Source: Bettongia penicillata ogilbyi (lineage: Eukaryota > Chordata > Mammalia > Diprotodontia > Potoroidae). Taken from it: a DNA stretch of 64,000 nt. The DNA lies in the NCBI GenBank assembly GCA_023548195.1, contig JAJHZJ010000694.1, forward strand, positions 62,001-126,000, written 5' to 3'. The notes under the pieces are model-generated. The model saw only the letters and a program-made list of their open reading frames with translations, was not told where the DNA came from and made no database searches. The translations under genes and the position numbers were made by a program. Below are positions 33,395-44,890 of this stretch, one piece after another (within the stretch, counting starts at the first letter, position 1; each line of letters opens with the position of its first letter).

Positions 33395-34345
33395 AGGTTA
33401 GTCGTTGTCCTTTGTCTTCAAAGAGGACCAAAATGACATCACCATTGCAAAGTGAAATTTCAGAGTATCCAACTGTGGCTGATCAGGCTAATACAAGCTC
33501 AGAATGCTCTACCACAGATTGGGCACAGATAGTCCATGTGAACATTTGGAGTGAATATCCCAAATGCATCCTACGTTTACTTTGTGTTGTTTCAATTCTT
33601 CTTTGCTCAAAAAGCACCGCACCTTTTCTTACGTGGGCATGCCATGGTGAACAGTCCTGTACCAGTGACTCCCATGTTGCACAGTCAAATCCAAAGTTCT
33701 TAAGAGAGACCTTGAGAGTGTCCTTGAATTGTTTCTTCTGGCCACCATGTGATTGCCTGCCCCAGGCAAGTTCTCCATAAAATAGTCTTTTTGGCAAGCG
33801 TACATTTTGCATTCGAACAATGTGGCCAGCCCATCAGAGTTGCGCTCTCTGAAACATAGTTTGAATACTCGGCAGTTCAGCTGGAGCAAGGACTTCAGTA
33901 TCTGGTACCTTATCCTGCCAGGTGATCCTCAGAATCTTCCTAAGACAGTTTAAATGGAAACAATTCAGTTTCCTGGCATGGCACTGGGAGACTGTCCATG
34001 TTTCACAAGCATATAACAATGAGGTCAGCACAACAGCTCCGTAGACCTTCAGTTTGGTAGTCAGTCTGATACCTCTTCTCTCCCAAACTTTTATTTGGAG
34101 CCTCCCAAACACTGAGCTAGCTCTGGCAACACTTGCATCAACCTCATTGTCAATGTGTACATACCTGGATGTACACATCCAAGGTAAGTGACCTTATCCA
34201 CAGCATTCAAAACTTCTCCATTTGTTGTAACCGATGGTTCCACGTATGGATGGTGCGGTAGTGTCTGATGAAACACCTGTGATTTTTGGTGTTAATTATC
34301 AGGCCAAAATTAGCACGGGCAGCAGAGAACCAGTCACCAAATGAT
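33395..34345 (-). mobile_element. RTE-like LINE: RT C-terminal region and 3' end, broken
   Basis: Minus-strand frames carry the C-terminal signature found downstream of the reverse transcriptase in RTE-type (BovB/RTE-X-like) elements. From upstream to downstream they are VTYLGC, WERRGIRL, KLKVYGAVVLTSLLYACETW, LNCFHLNCLRKILRITWQDK, PDTEVL, then RLPKRLFYGELAWGRQSHGG and KKQFKDTLKVSLK. The signal passes through at least three frames (segments 34276-34091, 34178-33834, 33889-33629 and 33812-33483), so it is dead. The catalytic RT core and endonuclease are absent. The 3' end is near 33395 ('gtcgttgtcctttgtcttca'). The exact clade cannot be settled by eye. Confidence 0.85.
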
Positions 34346-34990
34346 ACTTAAGTTTCCATTTCCAATGAAGCCAAGAATGATACTTTGTATTTCAGTAGTG
34401 CCTTTCATCTCAAGTCTCAAAGCTTTTTAATAACACCAATTAATTATCTTCTCACTCCTCTAAGCTAAATTCATGAGGACTTTGTAAATGAAAAGCTTTA
34501 CGTTTGTCTGAACCACTAGAAATATTTTGGGAAAAAAGTTTCAAGTTCAACTTTTTCTTTATTGTCTGACCCTCAACTGTAATGTTATTTTAAAAAATAT
34601 GTGGTTAAGAAATAACTGACCAAACTATACACATTGAATAACTACCATGATAATAATACCTACTAGCCACTCCCTGGAGAAGCTTATCTTAAGTGTGACT
34701 GTGTGTGAAAAGGTTTAAAAAAGTGCAAAATGTGTGAAGTTTCTCAAGAAGGGAAGAAATCACACAGCCCTAAATTACTGTTATATTAGGAGGTTATCCT
34801 GAACCTTACTTAGAACCCAGAAAGTGAGAGAATAACTAGTAAACACTGAGAAAATAAAACGTTCATTTTGATGTCTCAGTATTACCTGAAAGGCCTTAAG
34901 GCAAAGAGAAAAGCATCTCAAATATTTACATGAGCTTAATAGAGATTAGCTTGGGGGGAAAAAGAGATTTTACACTTGATTCCTAAAGAG
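34346..34990. other. Unassigned DNA
   Basis: Nothing recognised, no gene. Confidence 0.4.
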
Positions 34991-34991
34991 A

Positions 34992-35222
34992 GATCTTCAT
35001 AATGATGGTGGTGATGGGGATAGCATTTGTGAAGTACCTTAAGGTCTGCAAAGCACTTGACAAATATTATTGTATTATCACAAGGATTTAGAGACAAATG
35101 TCCAGTTTTTATCCCCATTTTATAGATGAGGAAACTGAATGACTTACCCAAGATCAACCCATTATTAAACCCTAGTTCCAGTGAAGTGGAATCTCTATCC
35201 ACTGAACCACCTAAATGCCTTC
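34992..35222 (-). mobile_element. MIR3/THER-like SINE, antisense
   Basis: 'gaagtaccttaaggtctgca', 'aagcacttgacaaatattat', 'ccccattttatagatgagga' and 'atccactgaaccacctaaat' show antisense order from 3' end to tRNA-like head, nearly full length. Confidence 0.8.
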
Positions 35223-35484
35223 ATCAATTAAACCTTAATAAATAACTTTGGGGTTTAAAATTCTCAGATTAAAAGGATTTGTATGTAATTCCAGCATAGT
35301 ATTTCCAAAATAGCATTCTTTGAATTCCTGCTCTTCTGTTTTATTGGAACAGGAATTGCATATACAAATGTTCATTTTAGCAAAATACAAACAAATCAAA
35401 ATTTTCTTATGTGCCATAATGATTTTAATACAAAAATCCATTTAATTTCCATTTTTCAGATTGTTGCAGAGGTAGAGTTAAAGG

Positions 35485-35672
35485 TTGAAATAATGGAACA
35501 CTAGACAGACCAGGAGTCCAGAAGAGCTGGCTTTATGTCCACTTCAGGAAGTTCCCAGCTGTTTTACATTGGGCATGCTGTTGAATTTCTCTGTGACTTA
35601 AAATTTCCTTATACACAAACAAAAGGTTTGGCCTCTAGGGTCCCTTCCAGGTCTAAATCTACAAAAATCTAT
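35485..35672 (+). mobile_element. MIR/THER-like SINE
   Basis: 'accaggagtccagaagagct', 'gctgttgaatttctctgtga', 'aaatttccttatacacaaac' and 'tagggtcccttccaggtcta' follow the MIR variant with the '...ccttccagctctaaat' 3' end. Confidence 0.7.
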
Positions 35673-35816
35673 TTTTTCTCCTAAGATTTCTCAACTCCAT
35701 TCATCCTGGAGGAATTCCATCCCCTCTTCCAAGCTCCCAGTCATGTGGATTCTATCACTATGCCTCAAGGTCCAAAGTCTTTTGTGGTCAAAGTGGTAAA
35801 TGATGCATTTAGGGCC

Positions 35817-35880
35817 TAGGTGTCAGACATGCAGGCCATGTAGGGCCCACAACACTCCAAACCAGTATCAATGTAATAGG
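35817..35880. mobile_element. Half of a hAT MITE
   Basis: 'aggtgtcagacatgcaggcc', 'atgtagggcccacaacactc' and 'accagtatcaatgtaat' match, as reverse complement, the right half of the hAT-type MITE at 55428-55642. The other half is missing; a Mar1 SINE follows at once. Confidence 0.6.
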
Positions 35881-35889
35881 AAGAGGAGA

Positions 35890-36066
35890 ACATGAGTTGA
35901 ATCCAGCTAGCTAGTGACCCTAGACAAATCGCTTAACCCTGTTTGCCTAAGTTTCCTCATCTGTAAAATGAGTTGGAGAAAGAAATTTCAAATCACTCCA
36001 GCATCTTTGCCAAGAAAACGCCAACTGGGGTCAAAAAAAACTTGGACGTGACTGAACAACAAAAAA
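35890..36066 (+). mobile_element. Mar1-type CORE-SINE, 5'-truncated
   Basis: It lacks the A-box head but keeps the B-box region ('gagttgaatcc'), 'cgcttaaccctgtttgccta', 'cctcatctgtaaaatgagtt', 'cagcatctttgccaagaaaa' and 'gtgactgaacaacaaaa'. Retroposon-like A-rich end. Confidence 0.88.
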
Positions 36067-36698
36067 TATACTCAATTATAAAATATTGTTCAAGTCAGAA
36101 GTAAAAATGAAACCTGGGAACTACATGTTTAGCTTTAATTTCATTAATCTCATAGGGCTTCATATCCATACATGCATAACATGGACCTCAAGAAACGTTG
36201 GCTATCACTACTATTAACAAATAAAAGGATTTAAATTATTTGTGAAGAGATGGCTAGGTCTTTGTGCTACAAGAACAATAGATAAAATGTATAGAATTAA
36301 AATTAATGTTGTTACTTTTTTTGAAATAGAACAAGACAGAATTTTCAGAGATCAAATATTCAATTTCCATGCCTACAGGTGGTTGTTAACTTCAACTGCT
36401 CTTGACTTTTTCCTTTTTAGAGATACATGAAGGAGATTTGTTATTTGTTTTTTAAAGACCAACAGTAAAGTTGGTTTTGAGTGCTGGCATTAAGAGAAAC
36501 AATGTACAGTTTGTAATCCAATTTTGGGGATAAAAGGATTCTAAAAAGGAAAAGCTCCCTGAGAAGACCTCCCCTACCCTTGCTCAACTTGCTCAAATTA
36601 CTTCCCACATTTAGTTCACTAAAACATTAGGTTAATAAGTTCCTTTTTTAAAAAATGTAAATATTCACTAAGTTTATCAGAAAATCATTTTAATATAG
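36067..36698. other. Unassigned DNA
   Basis: No recognised repeat; short open frames only. Confidence 0.4.
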
Positions 36699-36921
36699 TC
36701 GTTGTTGCTGAGTTATTTTTCAGTCAGGTCCAACTCCCCATGATGCCATTTGTAATTTCCTTGGCAAAGATACTGGAGTGATTTGCCATTTCCATCTCTA
36801 GTTCATTTTATAGATGAGGAAACTGAGGCAAATAGGGCTGTGACTTGCCCAGTGTCACACAGCTGGTATCTTCCTGACTCCAGGCTTGGCAGTCTATCCA
36901 TTGTGCTATATAGATGCCCTT
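36699..36921 (-). mobile_element. Mar1-type CORE-SINE, antisense
   Basis: 'tcgttgttgctgagttattt', 'gatactggagtgatttgcca', 'tagatgaggaaactgaggca', 'gtgacttgcccagtgtcaca' and 'tgtgctatatagatgccctt' cover the element from tail to head, with a small deletion in the B-box area. Confidence 0.88.
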
Positions 36922-37086
36922 TTGGTCTAGTTATTTGATTTTATTCCTCACAATGCCTAGTTGTGATAAATAAAAATGGAAGAATAGGCATTCTGAGTAG
37001 GTTGGAAAATGCAGCATTGGAAGGTGTTCTACCATTAACTGTAAAAAGCTACAAGACAATATAAAGGCACTAGAAAGAGAGAATAA

Positions 37087-37088
<2 letters not shown>

Positions 37089-37120
<32 letters not shown>
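37089..37120. repeat. (GT)16 microsatellite
   Basis: Uninterrupted GT tract. The Thr-His repeat frame on the minus strand is derived from it. Confidence 0.97.
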
Positions 37121-37149
37121 CGCATATCTCACAGAGTTGGAACTCCAAA

Positions 37150-37285
37150 CCTACCCCTTCTCATTTGCAAATGAGGAAACTGAGGCCCATAAAACTGAAG
37201 TGACTTGTACAATGTCAGCAAGTAATAAAGCTACTATTTAGAATTAGATGTTCTGTCTTGCAATCCAATGCTCTTTCGTCCCTAG
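37150..37285 (-). mobile_element. MIR/L3-type SINE fragment
   Basis: 'ttgcaaatgaggaaactgag', 'gtgacttgtacaatgtcagc' and 'caatccaatgctctttcgtc' are in antisense MIR order. Confidence 0.6.
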
Positions 37286-37914
37286 TTGCTACAGTTTAAT
37301 TTCTACTGAGTTGTGTCAGACAAGAATGCTTTCAAGCAACTTTCATATTAACTTCTCAGGGGACAGAAGGTTAGCAGGAGATAATGTTCTCTCCCTTTCT
37401 CATCCCTAATATTCTACATGGCTTATTTGATTGACTCATTCCTGAGTGTAGCTGAGTAGAATGTTTTAACACAAACACCCTTTCAGCAATAACCAAATGG
37501 GAAAAGCCTTTCTGATTCCTATGATTCTCTCTTAAGCCATGGAGATGGTTTACTTGGACTGGATTGAACTGGACATGGGATTAATTTGCAATGGGTTTGA
37601 CATCAAACCATTCTAGAAGAGAATTTACGGACGATAAACTTTAAGAAATCAGATAACCTACTGGAAAAAGCTATGTTAAACTCTCATTTTGTTCTGCATT
37701 TTAAATAATGGTACTATTATAAGCTCTTCTTCCTCTAGTGCCTTACTGTGGGGTAGAAGTGACCATGGGTTCTTGTATATTCTACTAGCAAAGCATAAAC
37801 TCTATCAAGTTTACCATCCTGGAAAGTCTCCCAGAATGATTAAGACAATAAATGGTCTGTTGCTAGAGGACTCCAACATGTGAGAGCAGAGAGGTTTAAC
37901 AACAGTAGTTTAAG
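37286..37914. other. Unassigned DNA
   Basis: No recognised element or gene. Confidence 0.4.
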
Positions 37915-38115
37915 GCACAACAAAGAAGCATGGCACAGTAGGTATCAAAGGTTCCAGATTTAGAACCAGAGGAATGGCCTGGATTCAGAGCCTAACTCTG
38001 TCATTTACTATGCCTGCAGACGAGTCACTTAACTGTCACAGGTCTCAGTCTACATATCTATAAAGTGAAAGAATGCTCAAGTTTCGATCCATCTCTAAAT
38101 CCATGGATCCATGAA
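37915..38115 (+). mobile_element. MIR-like SINE
   Basis: 'catggcacagtaggtatcaa' (decayed head), 'gcctggattcagagcctaac' (B-box area), 'acgagtcacttaactgtcac' and 'tctcagtctacatatctata' follow the element from head to core. Confidence 0.65.
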
Positions 38116-38309
38116 ACAAAGAGAATTCAAGAAAGAGTGCAGAGCTGAGAGATCACATAATTTCTATACCATCTATAAACATTAACTTGATATTACAAAT
38201 TTTAGATCCCATCTCAAAGTATATAGTTTGTCTTGAACACTTCAAAAACAAATTTTTAATGAAAAAAAAACTGATTCTTAGCACTTTTTACCCTATTTCT
38301 AATATAAGT

Positions 38310-38390
38310 GACTGATCCATCTGTATTGGTAGAGGGAGTTTCCCCATGAAGAGTTCCCAGCAAGGATGAAATCTCAGGTCTAGGTTAATA
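38310..38390 (+). mobile_element. 3' fragment of the 7.7-kb SINE family
   Basis: 'atccatctgtattggtagag' and 'ggagtttccccatgaagagt' followed by 'tctcaggtctagg' match the distinctive 3' part of the SINE at 7673-7850. Confidence 0.6.
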
Positions 38391-39238
38391 ATTAATAAAG
38401 CAGTAGCACCTTTTAAATCTAAGAACTCTGTGTAACCCTCTGTGAAATAAAACCTGGAAAGAGCCACATAGTATGCAGGGTCATTTTATATTTTGCCATG
38501 GCTGCTGTCATATGGGTTGGAATACCTAAAAATCCTTCACCCAGTGGCCAGTTTTCTTTTGATGAACTACTTTTTATTTAGCTAGAATGGGCCTTGAGAA
38601 ACTGACATAGACCGTTGCTGCAACCATAATCAAAGCAATGCTAGCATGGTAAAATCTGCCAGAACTTGTGTTCTGCTGACAAATTCTTCAAGAACCCAAG
38701 GTCACCTCCATGCTGTCATGTGGTGCTGAAGAAGGTTTTGTGGAATACAGACACTCTCTATGTATGCCAAGGTATATAAGCATATATGAATATTAGATAA
38801 ATGGTTTAACAATACAAATATTGTATAGTTTGAGGATTCGCATTTGTTTCTGAGATATACTGTCTTTAGAAATCTGAAGACTCTGAGAAACAAGTATTAA
38901 ATGTGAATATCTCTGATACAGAAATGATATTTAGAACTGGAAGGGAGGAGAGGTTGATGGCAAGTATATATTTATCAAAGTATTTCTAATGCTCCTGTCA
39001 CCAGAAGATCTAATACATTCCAAACTTTCAGATTAATAGCTTTAGCAATTTGGGTGGAGTTTTCTTTTAATAATGCACATTTCAATCCTCAGTTAACATG
39101 AGGTCATGTCAATAATTGATGGTTTCTCTAGTAGTTCAACACTGCATCATCTTTCTGACAGTTTTTAAAATGTATGCTTTGTCTTAATAATCTAGCAGAA
39201 AAGGAAAAAAAAGAAATAAATGCATGATGCTAAAACAA
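38391..39238. other. Unassigned DNA
   Basis: Nothing recognised. Confidence 0.4.
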
Positions 39239-39239
39239 T

Positions 39240-39405
39240 AATTTGTATTTCTGTGTTTCTTTGAATTTTCCAAAGCACTTTTATATTTTATTTTACTTCT
39301 AATTCTCATAGGCAGGTGGGGGTACATTCTTTTATCACCATTTTAAAGATATGGAAATTAAAGCCCAGTGAGTTTAAGTGACTTGGTTAAGTCATACAGT
39401 AAGAA
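39240..39405 (-). mobile_element. MIR3/THER-like SINE fragment
   Basis: 'ttccaaagcacttttatatt', 'caccattttaaagatatgga', 'gtgagtttaagtgacttggt' are in antisense order. Confidence 0.6.
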
Positions 39406-39409
39406 AGTT

Positions 39410-39600
39410 CATAGAATCAGAGGTTGAGAGTTAGGTGAACCCTTAGGAAAGGTCTAATCCAAACTCCTCATCTTGCAGATAGCTACTGTGCCTAGAGGTT
39501 AAGTAACCTGCTCAAAATCACATAGAGCCAGAATGAAGCCCACATTTCCTAACTCCAACCCTGGCATCCTTTTCATTGCATCACACTTCCTCCCCAACCA
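39410..39600 (-). mobile_element. MIR/L3-type repeat remnant
   Basis: 'atagaatcagaggttgagag', 'ctagaggttaagtaacctgc' and 'aactccaaccctggcatcct' match the same old repeat as at 4641-4800. Confidence 0.6.
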
Positions 39601-39676
39601 TAACTTGAACTCACATTTTTTGATACCTCGTGGGGGATGGGAGTGCTTTCATAAAACCACGCATCTTCCATACTGT

Positions 39677-39924
39677 TGTTCCTCAGGTGTTCCTGTTGTG
39701 TCTAACTCTTTGTGACCCTATGTGGGATTTTCTTGGCAAAGATACTGCAATGGTCTGCCATTTCCTTCTCCAGTTTATTTTACAGAGGACAAAACCGAAG
39801 CCAACAGGGTAAGTGACTTGCCCAGAGTCACACAACTATTAAGTGTCTAAGTAAGGCCAAATTTGAACTCTTCATCCTGACTCCAAGCCTAGCACTCTAT
39901 CCACCGTACCACCTAGCTACCCCC
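39677..39924 (-). mobile_element. Mar1-type CORE-SINE, antisense, full length
   Basis: 'gtgtctaactctttgtgacc', 'tcttggcaaagatactgcaa', 'agtgacttgcccagagtcac', 'aaatttgaactcttcatcct' and 'atccaccgtaccacctagct' run from tail to head without large gaps. Confidence 0.92.
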
Positions 39925-40009
39925 ATTTTTCATATTAAAAATCATATGAAACATAAATATTTATATGGGTGTTTTGTAAAAGTATTTTGAAGCAGGGGTC
40001 TTCTAGTAC

Positions 40010-40350
40010 AATCCACTCATATCTGAATAAGAATTCAACACTGAAACATCCCTAGTAAAGGATCACCTAGACTTTGCTAAAGACAGCCAACAAGAAGATA
40101 GCCCAGTTCATCTTTGAACAACTCTAAATGCTAGAAAGATTTTCCCCCTCACATCAAGCCTAAATTTGCTTCTTTGCAGCTTCCAACCCATTACTCCTAA
40201 TTCTGTTTGCTGGGATCAATCTCCTTTCCCATAAGATACCCTTTCAAATACTTAAAGGCAACTATCATGTTCCCCACAGTCTTTTCCAAGTTAAATATGT
40301 CCAGTTCTATCAACTGATCCTTACCTTCACTAACAACTCTCAAAAGGAGG
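40010..40350. mobile_element. L3/CR1-type LINE remnant
   Basis: 'aacatccctagtaaaggatc', 'gaacaactctaaatgctaga', 'catcaagcctaaatttgctt', 'cttccaacccattactccta', 'ttcaaatacttaaaggcaac', 'tatcatgttccccacagtct' and 'ccagttctatcaactgatcc' follow the conserved order of the amniote L3/CR1-like repeat. Better preserved than 17828-18115. Orientation not assigned. Confidence 0.75.
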
Positions 40351-40498
40351 CATTTTTGTTCAAAAGTTGAGAGGTAGAAAGGATCTCAGTGACTTCTCTA
40401 TTCTATGCTATGGGATCTCAGGCTCTTCCATCCCACCATAAACTCAAACACAACCAACATTTTAAAAAACTCATGATTAGACAATATTACTGACCAGT

Positions 40499-40911
40499 TT
40501 TATTCCTAGCCAACTAGTTTGGGCTTTTAAAAAATCAATTTTTACAAAATAATCTGAACATCACAAATAACTTCTATACTAAGACAATGTTAACTTCCAA
40601 GATGAATTCTATGACTAAATTAGGAAACAGAAACACTTCCCTGATAATTTACAGGTAGTCTAGAAACAAAAACACAATAATATAAACAGCAGTAAATTAT
40701 GCTATATAAATACTACATTTTCTATATTATGTACAACATATGTATTAGTGCAGCAATTAAAAAGCTAGCCCAACTCCAGTAATAATGCACACTAGATTAT
40801 AGCAAGCAGAACGAACACACATTAGGATAGATCATTTTCCTACAGTAATTACTAGAATACTACATTATCCATAAGAAAACTGCTATCCGCCTTCAAGAAA
40901 CATAAGTAACA
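40499..40911 (-). other. Possible 3' UTR of the candidate exon
   Basis: Downstream of the stop at 40912 the minus strand is AT-rich and not transposon-like, and reaches an AATAAA hexamer at 40499-40504 about 410 nt later. No A-run follows on the minus strand, which argues against a processed retrocopy. This is an inferred 3' UTR only. Confidence 0.35.
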
Positions 40912-41123
40912 TCATCTATCTACCATTTCATCACAGTAAGAACACAGCTGGCCTCTCTGAAGACTAAATTCCCGCTGAGCGATTCTATACTTTTCCTCAG
41001 CAATGGAGATTTGAGTTACAGCTCTTTGGTCTCTCACCACTTGCAGATGTAAATAGTACAGATGTGAGGAGCTACTATTGAGACTGTTGGCCCAGAGGCT
41101 GATCAATATAGGAAGGATTTCTC
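40912..41123 (-). CDS. Candidate terminal coding exon, unidentified protein
   Basis: On the minus strand a run of 69 open codons ends at TGA (40912-40914). It is preceded by a usable acceptor: 'gggtttttaatgcatag' ends in AG at 41124-41125. The peptide looks like genuine protein. A hydrophobic start (EILPILISLW) is followed by SLNSSSSHLYYLHLQVVRDQ, then an amphipathic charged stretch (ISIAEEKYRIAQREFSLQ) and a Cys-containing end (QLCSYCDEMVDR, with CxxC). There is no low-complexity or transposon signature. No ATG begins it, so it would be the last exon of a larger gene whose other exons lie outside or unseen to the right. I do not recognise the family. It could also be a chance ORF or an old retrocopy fragment. 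Confidence 0.45.
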
Positions 41124-41125
41124 CT

Positions 41126-42348
41126 ATGCATTAAAAACCCAGTATGCCTAGACCCTATTTATAATAGGTTTCTTTTTGCTGGGGAAAAAAAATTTAAAAT
41201 TGGAAGAGAGCTCGAGAAGCTTCTCCACATGATACAACTTTTCGTCTGTTATTAGATTCATTTCTGATCCTTAGAGAAACAGAAAAAAGAAAAGGGGGAA
41301 AACAATTCTGCAGGAGGTTGGCAGTTTAAACGGATATTTTCTGTTAAGCAATTTGCATTGAATTGAATTCAATACAACCACCTAAACTGTATAACAAAGA
41401 AATTTTGTGTTTCGTGGAGTTTTTTTTAAATCTAGGAATGTTAACACAATGGGCAACTTGCCCTCTTCAAGTATAGGTATATTGGGACCATTGCTGGGAC
41501 GGTTATTGGTAACAATGTTTCTCCCAAAGCTGGCTCAATACATGGCACTGTGAAGAGGAGATTTTTAAAAATGGATCATGGAGAAACATTCCTATTGTTC
41601 TGAAGAACTATTAGCCATTCGATTGACAAATTATCATTCAGACAAAGCCCATGAATGTTGCAGTCATCCTGGTCTCCTTGAGATTATTCAGATGTGACTT
41701 TAGATAAACTAAGCCTATGAATGGACAGCATGAGAGAAAAATCATAGCAAAAATTGGATTGTCACTTGGTACCATCCTAGGATATATGGTTTTTAAAAAT
41801 ACAAAAAAGAGTAACTATAAATATTTTCAATTTGATAGATGATTGTCATATTCAAACTACTTAATTGGTTATATTCTAGAAGGTTATCAGAGTCATCAGG
41901 GAAAAGGATATAGGTTTAGGAGAGCTAGAATATAGCAGACTTACTCATTGTAAAAATAAAGGGATTGGATTATATGTTCTCTAACATTATTTAGTTTTCA
42001 TGATGTCTACAAGTAGCTCACACTGTGACGTGTTACATGATTTAAGTGTTCTTGACTTCAGGACTGCATTTTAAAAAGAGGAAGGGGGAATGTCTCTCAG
42101 CTAATCTTGTGAGGATACAAAGAGATGGTTATTGTGAAGGCATGTTGAAAACTCAAGTTATAGGCAAAGATAAGATATTCCTTCTTATTCATATTTGTGG
42201 TATTTTAGAAAGTAGAAAGTTTAAGCCTTCTTTTACTAGATGCAAATGAGATCTCAGCAAACAAATAGAATAATCTTTCACTGACTTTTCACCAAACCAA
42301 CACTAGTAGAAAGGCAACATTAAACCAATAACAATGTGGTTCTTCATG
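41126..42348. other. Unassigned DNA upstream of the candidate exon
   Basis: No transposon recognised. It would be intronic to the candidate gene if that gene is real. A second acceptor-like run (T8 then CCCCAG on the minus strand) lies at about 41180-41195 but opens into stops. Confidence 0.35.
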
Positions 42349-42349
42349 T

Positions 42350-42482
42350 AGCATTCAATTCATTTCAGAAAGAATTTATTAAATTCCAGACACTGTACTA
42401 GGAACTCAAATACAAAGATCAAAATGAGAACAGTTGCTGATCACAAGAAGCTTATATTTCACTAGTATAAACAGATAATAAT
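42350..42482 (-). mobile_element. LINE2 3' end, antisense
   Basis: 'agaatttattaaattccaga', 'cactgtactaggaactcaaa' and 'tcacaagaagcttatatttc' are the first blocks of antisense L2. It ends abruptly. Confidence 0.6.
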
Positions 42483-43742
42483 AATTCATTTTTTGGCAGA
42501 AAAAATGTCACATTTGAAAATTTACTATATCATAGTTAAGAATCAGAGGAAACTACCTAGAAAATTATTCTCCTCCCATAAAGAAGGTTGCATTTAGTGA
42601 CCCAATTTGTTATCCTTTTGTATGATGTTCCATACTTCTACATTTTTCAACCCATCAAAATGATTAATCCTTGGTATTTAATGGAGTTTTTTTCTATCAG
42701 TTCCAAAAGATATGGAATTTTCTTGGCTTTTCGTTGCAGGTCACTGTATTTACACAGTGAACAGGATGATATGGGGGAATGACAATGACTGAGGAACTTT
42801 GCTGCTTTATGAACAGAGAAGGAGTTTGAAGTCTGGTGACCTAGCACCTTTCGACAAATCACATTTCACATTTTTTAAAATATTAAAGATGAAAAGCAGG
42901 TTAACTGAGAAGTATGTAATATTACATTTATTTTAGAACATCAATATCAAAATCATTTCATTCCCTCTGGAGGCTTTTCTACTTCTATTTCAGTTTACTG
43001 CCATTCTTTCCCAGAATCTTGTTCATGGTAAACTTTTAAAATCTCACATCTCCACACAATTTTCTCTTAAAGAGATAATATGCCATTTGTTTTGATTAAA
43101 ATGTAAGAGTTTTTTTAACCTATAGAACTCTTTCATTATCAGAAGGTCAATGCATTTCAGGTTTATTCAGCCTGATCTTGCAAAAAAAAAATACTTTTGG
43201 GAAACAAAATGACTTAGCCATACAAATTAACTTAATCCTCTAAATCTTGAGATCCAATAAGATTCGTCACAGTCCACTCCCATAAAAGTTGAAACTATAA
43301 TATATTTTATTATAGTATGAGTTCATCAGTTTTCCCATCCTCTTTCATCAACATAGCTGACAAAATTATTAGAGAATTAGATATTGGGAGACTTGATAAA
43401 TTTTCTAAACCTAATGGCAAGGATACAACTATTGTTTGAGATTTTTTTTCTTGTGTCATCCCACTTTCAGTTCTCAACAATGATAATTTTTCTATGAAAT
43501 TATAGTCAGAACTCCAAAGGAAGATTGATGACAAATTATGTTAGCTATCAGAAAGACCTGTGAAATTAAGAGGCTAATGGGAAACCTAAAGAAATAACTT
43601 TCCATATTCCTATGCCAAAACAGAATACACTGGCCTTCCATCCAAACACATTTTCTCTTCTGAACTTCCTGTAACTACTGAAGGCACCACCATTCCCCTA
43701 CTCACTTGGGTTTCCAACCATTCTATCACTCCCAGCTGGATC
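42483..43742. other. Unassigned DNA
   Basis: Small open frames on both strands (42588-42862, 43310-43534) have no recognisable domain and no repeat signature. Confidence 0.4.
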
Positions 43743-43744
43743 TT

Positions 43745-44890
43745 CACTCTCACTCAATTGGTCAATAATTATTTATCGAAGCACTTACAATGTGCTAGAC
43801 ACTGTGCTAAGTCCTGAAGATACAAAGAAAGGCAAAACAGAAACAAAACATGGTCAGTTGCTGCTCTGAAGGAGATCACATTTTAACGGGAGAGATAAGA
43901 TACAAACAATTACGTTCATGCAGGATGTATAAAATGCAAATGAAGAGCAATCTCAGAGGAAATGGATTAGCACAGGAGAGGACCCGGAAAGGACTTCCTG
44001 CAGAAGATGAAGTTTGAGCTTGAAGAAAACCAGAGAAGCTAGAAAAAAAGAGGTGAGGAGGGAAGACATTCCACACATGGGGGAAGCCAGCTTAAGTGCA
44101 TGGAACTGCAATACATAATAAGCTATGTGTGATGGAAGATAAGTAAGCTGGTTTAGTTGGATGGTAGAGCACACAGAGGAGAGGAAAGAGTAAGAATATT
44201 GGAAAAAATTAAGAAGAGGTCAGGTTGTAAAGGACTTTAAAAGCAAGAAGTGGATTTTATACTTGATATTTTTTGTAAGTCTTTCCCATTGCAATCCAAG
44301 CCTCACCTAAGTGGAAAATGGATTGCAGTGGGGAGAAACTTAAGTTATGGAGACTCCTCAGGCTATTGTAATTGTTCAGGTGACAGGTGATAAGACCCTG
44401 TCCAAGGGTGGCTGCAATGCAAGTGGTCAAGAGGATGTCCACAAGGGAATATTTAAATAACAAAATTTGACAGCAGATGGAACATGAAATGAGTACAAGT
44501 GAGGAGTGAAGAATGACACCAAGGTTGCAAGCATGAGATGACTGGAATGATGTTGATGATGATGCTTTCAATAAAAAATAAGGAAGTTGTAAATGGGGGA
44601 GAGTTGTGAAAGATAATAAGTTCCATATGGTACATATCGAGTTCAAGATATCTATAGGATGTCCAAATTAAGTTCTACAAAAGCCATTTGGTCATAATAA
44701 TCAATCTGGGGGAGGCGAGTAAGACTAGATATAGATATATAGTAATCAATTGGATAGGTATGATTATTGAACCCATAGAAAATGACAAAATCATCAAGTA
44801 AGGGAGATGCCAAAGGGCTGCCTAGCCACAGTGAGAGTCTAATTGAGAATATGCAACAGAAATTTATAGTGGACCCAATCACAACAATTT
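43745..44890 (-). mobile_element. LINE2 ORF2 C-terminus and 3' UTR, best-preserved antisense copy
   Basis: The plus strand has every expected block from 'gcacttacaatgtgctagac' through 'aaggacttcctgcagaagat', 'gtaaaggactttaaaagcaa', 'caggctattgtaattgttca' and 'gttcaagatatctataggat'. The minus frame at 44257-44646 retains CNLGVILHSSLVLI and LLTTCIAATLGQGLITCHLN, the CR1/L2 reverse-transcriptase C-terminal motifs (NLGVILDSSL; a thumb-region segment). The catalytic RT core is missing and frames are interrupted. Fossil. Confidence 0.9.

Noticed and set aside
33412..33780. 122-codon plus frame
   Set aside because: Opposite-strand shadow of the RTE-like remnant, whose minus-strand frames carry the recognisable motifs.
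43310..43534. 74-codon minus frame as another exon of the candidate gene
   Set aside because: No convincing acceptor or donor, and no protein-like conservation that I can judge.
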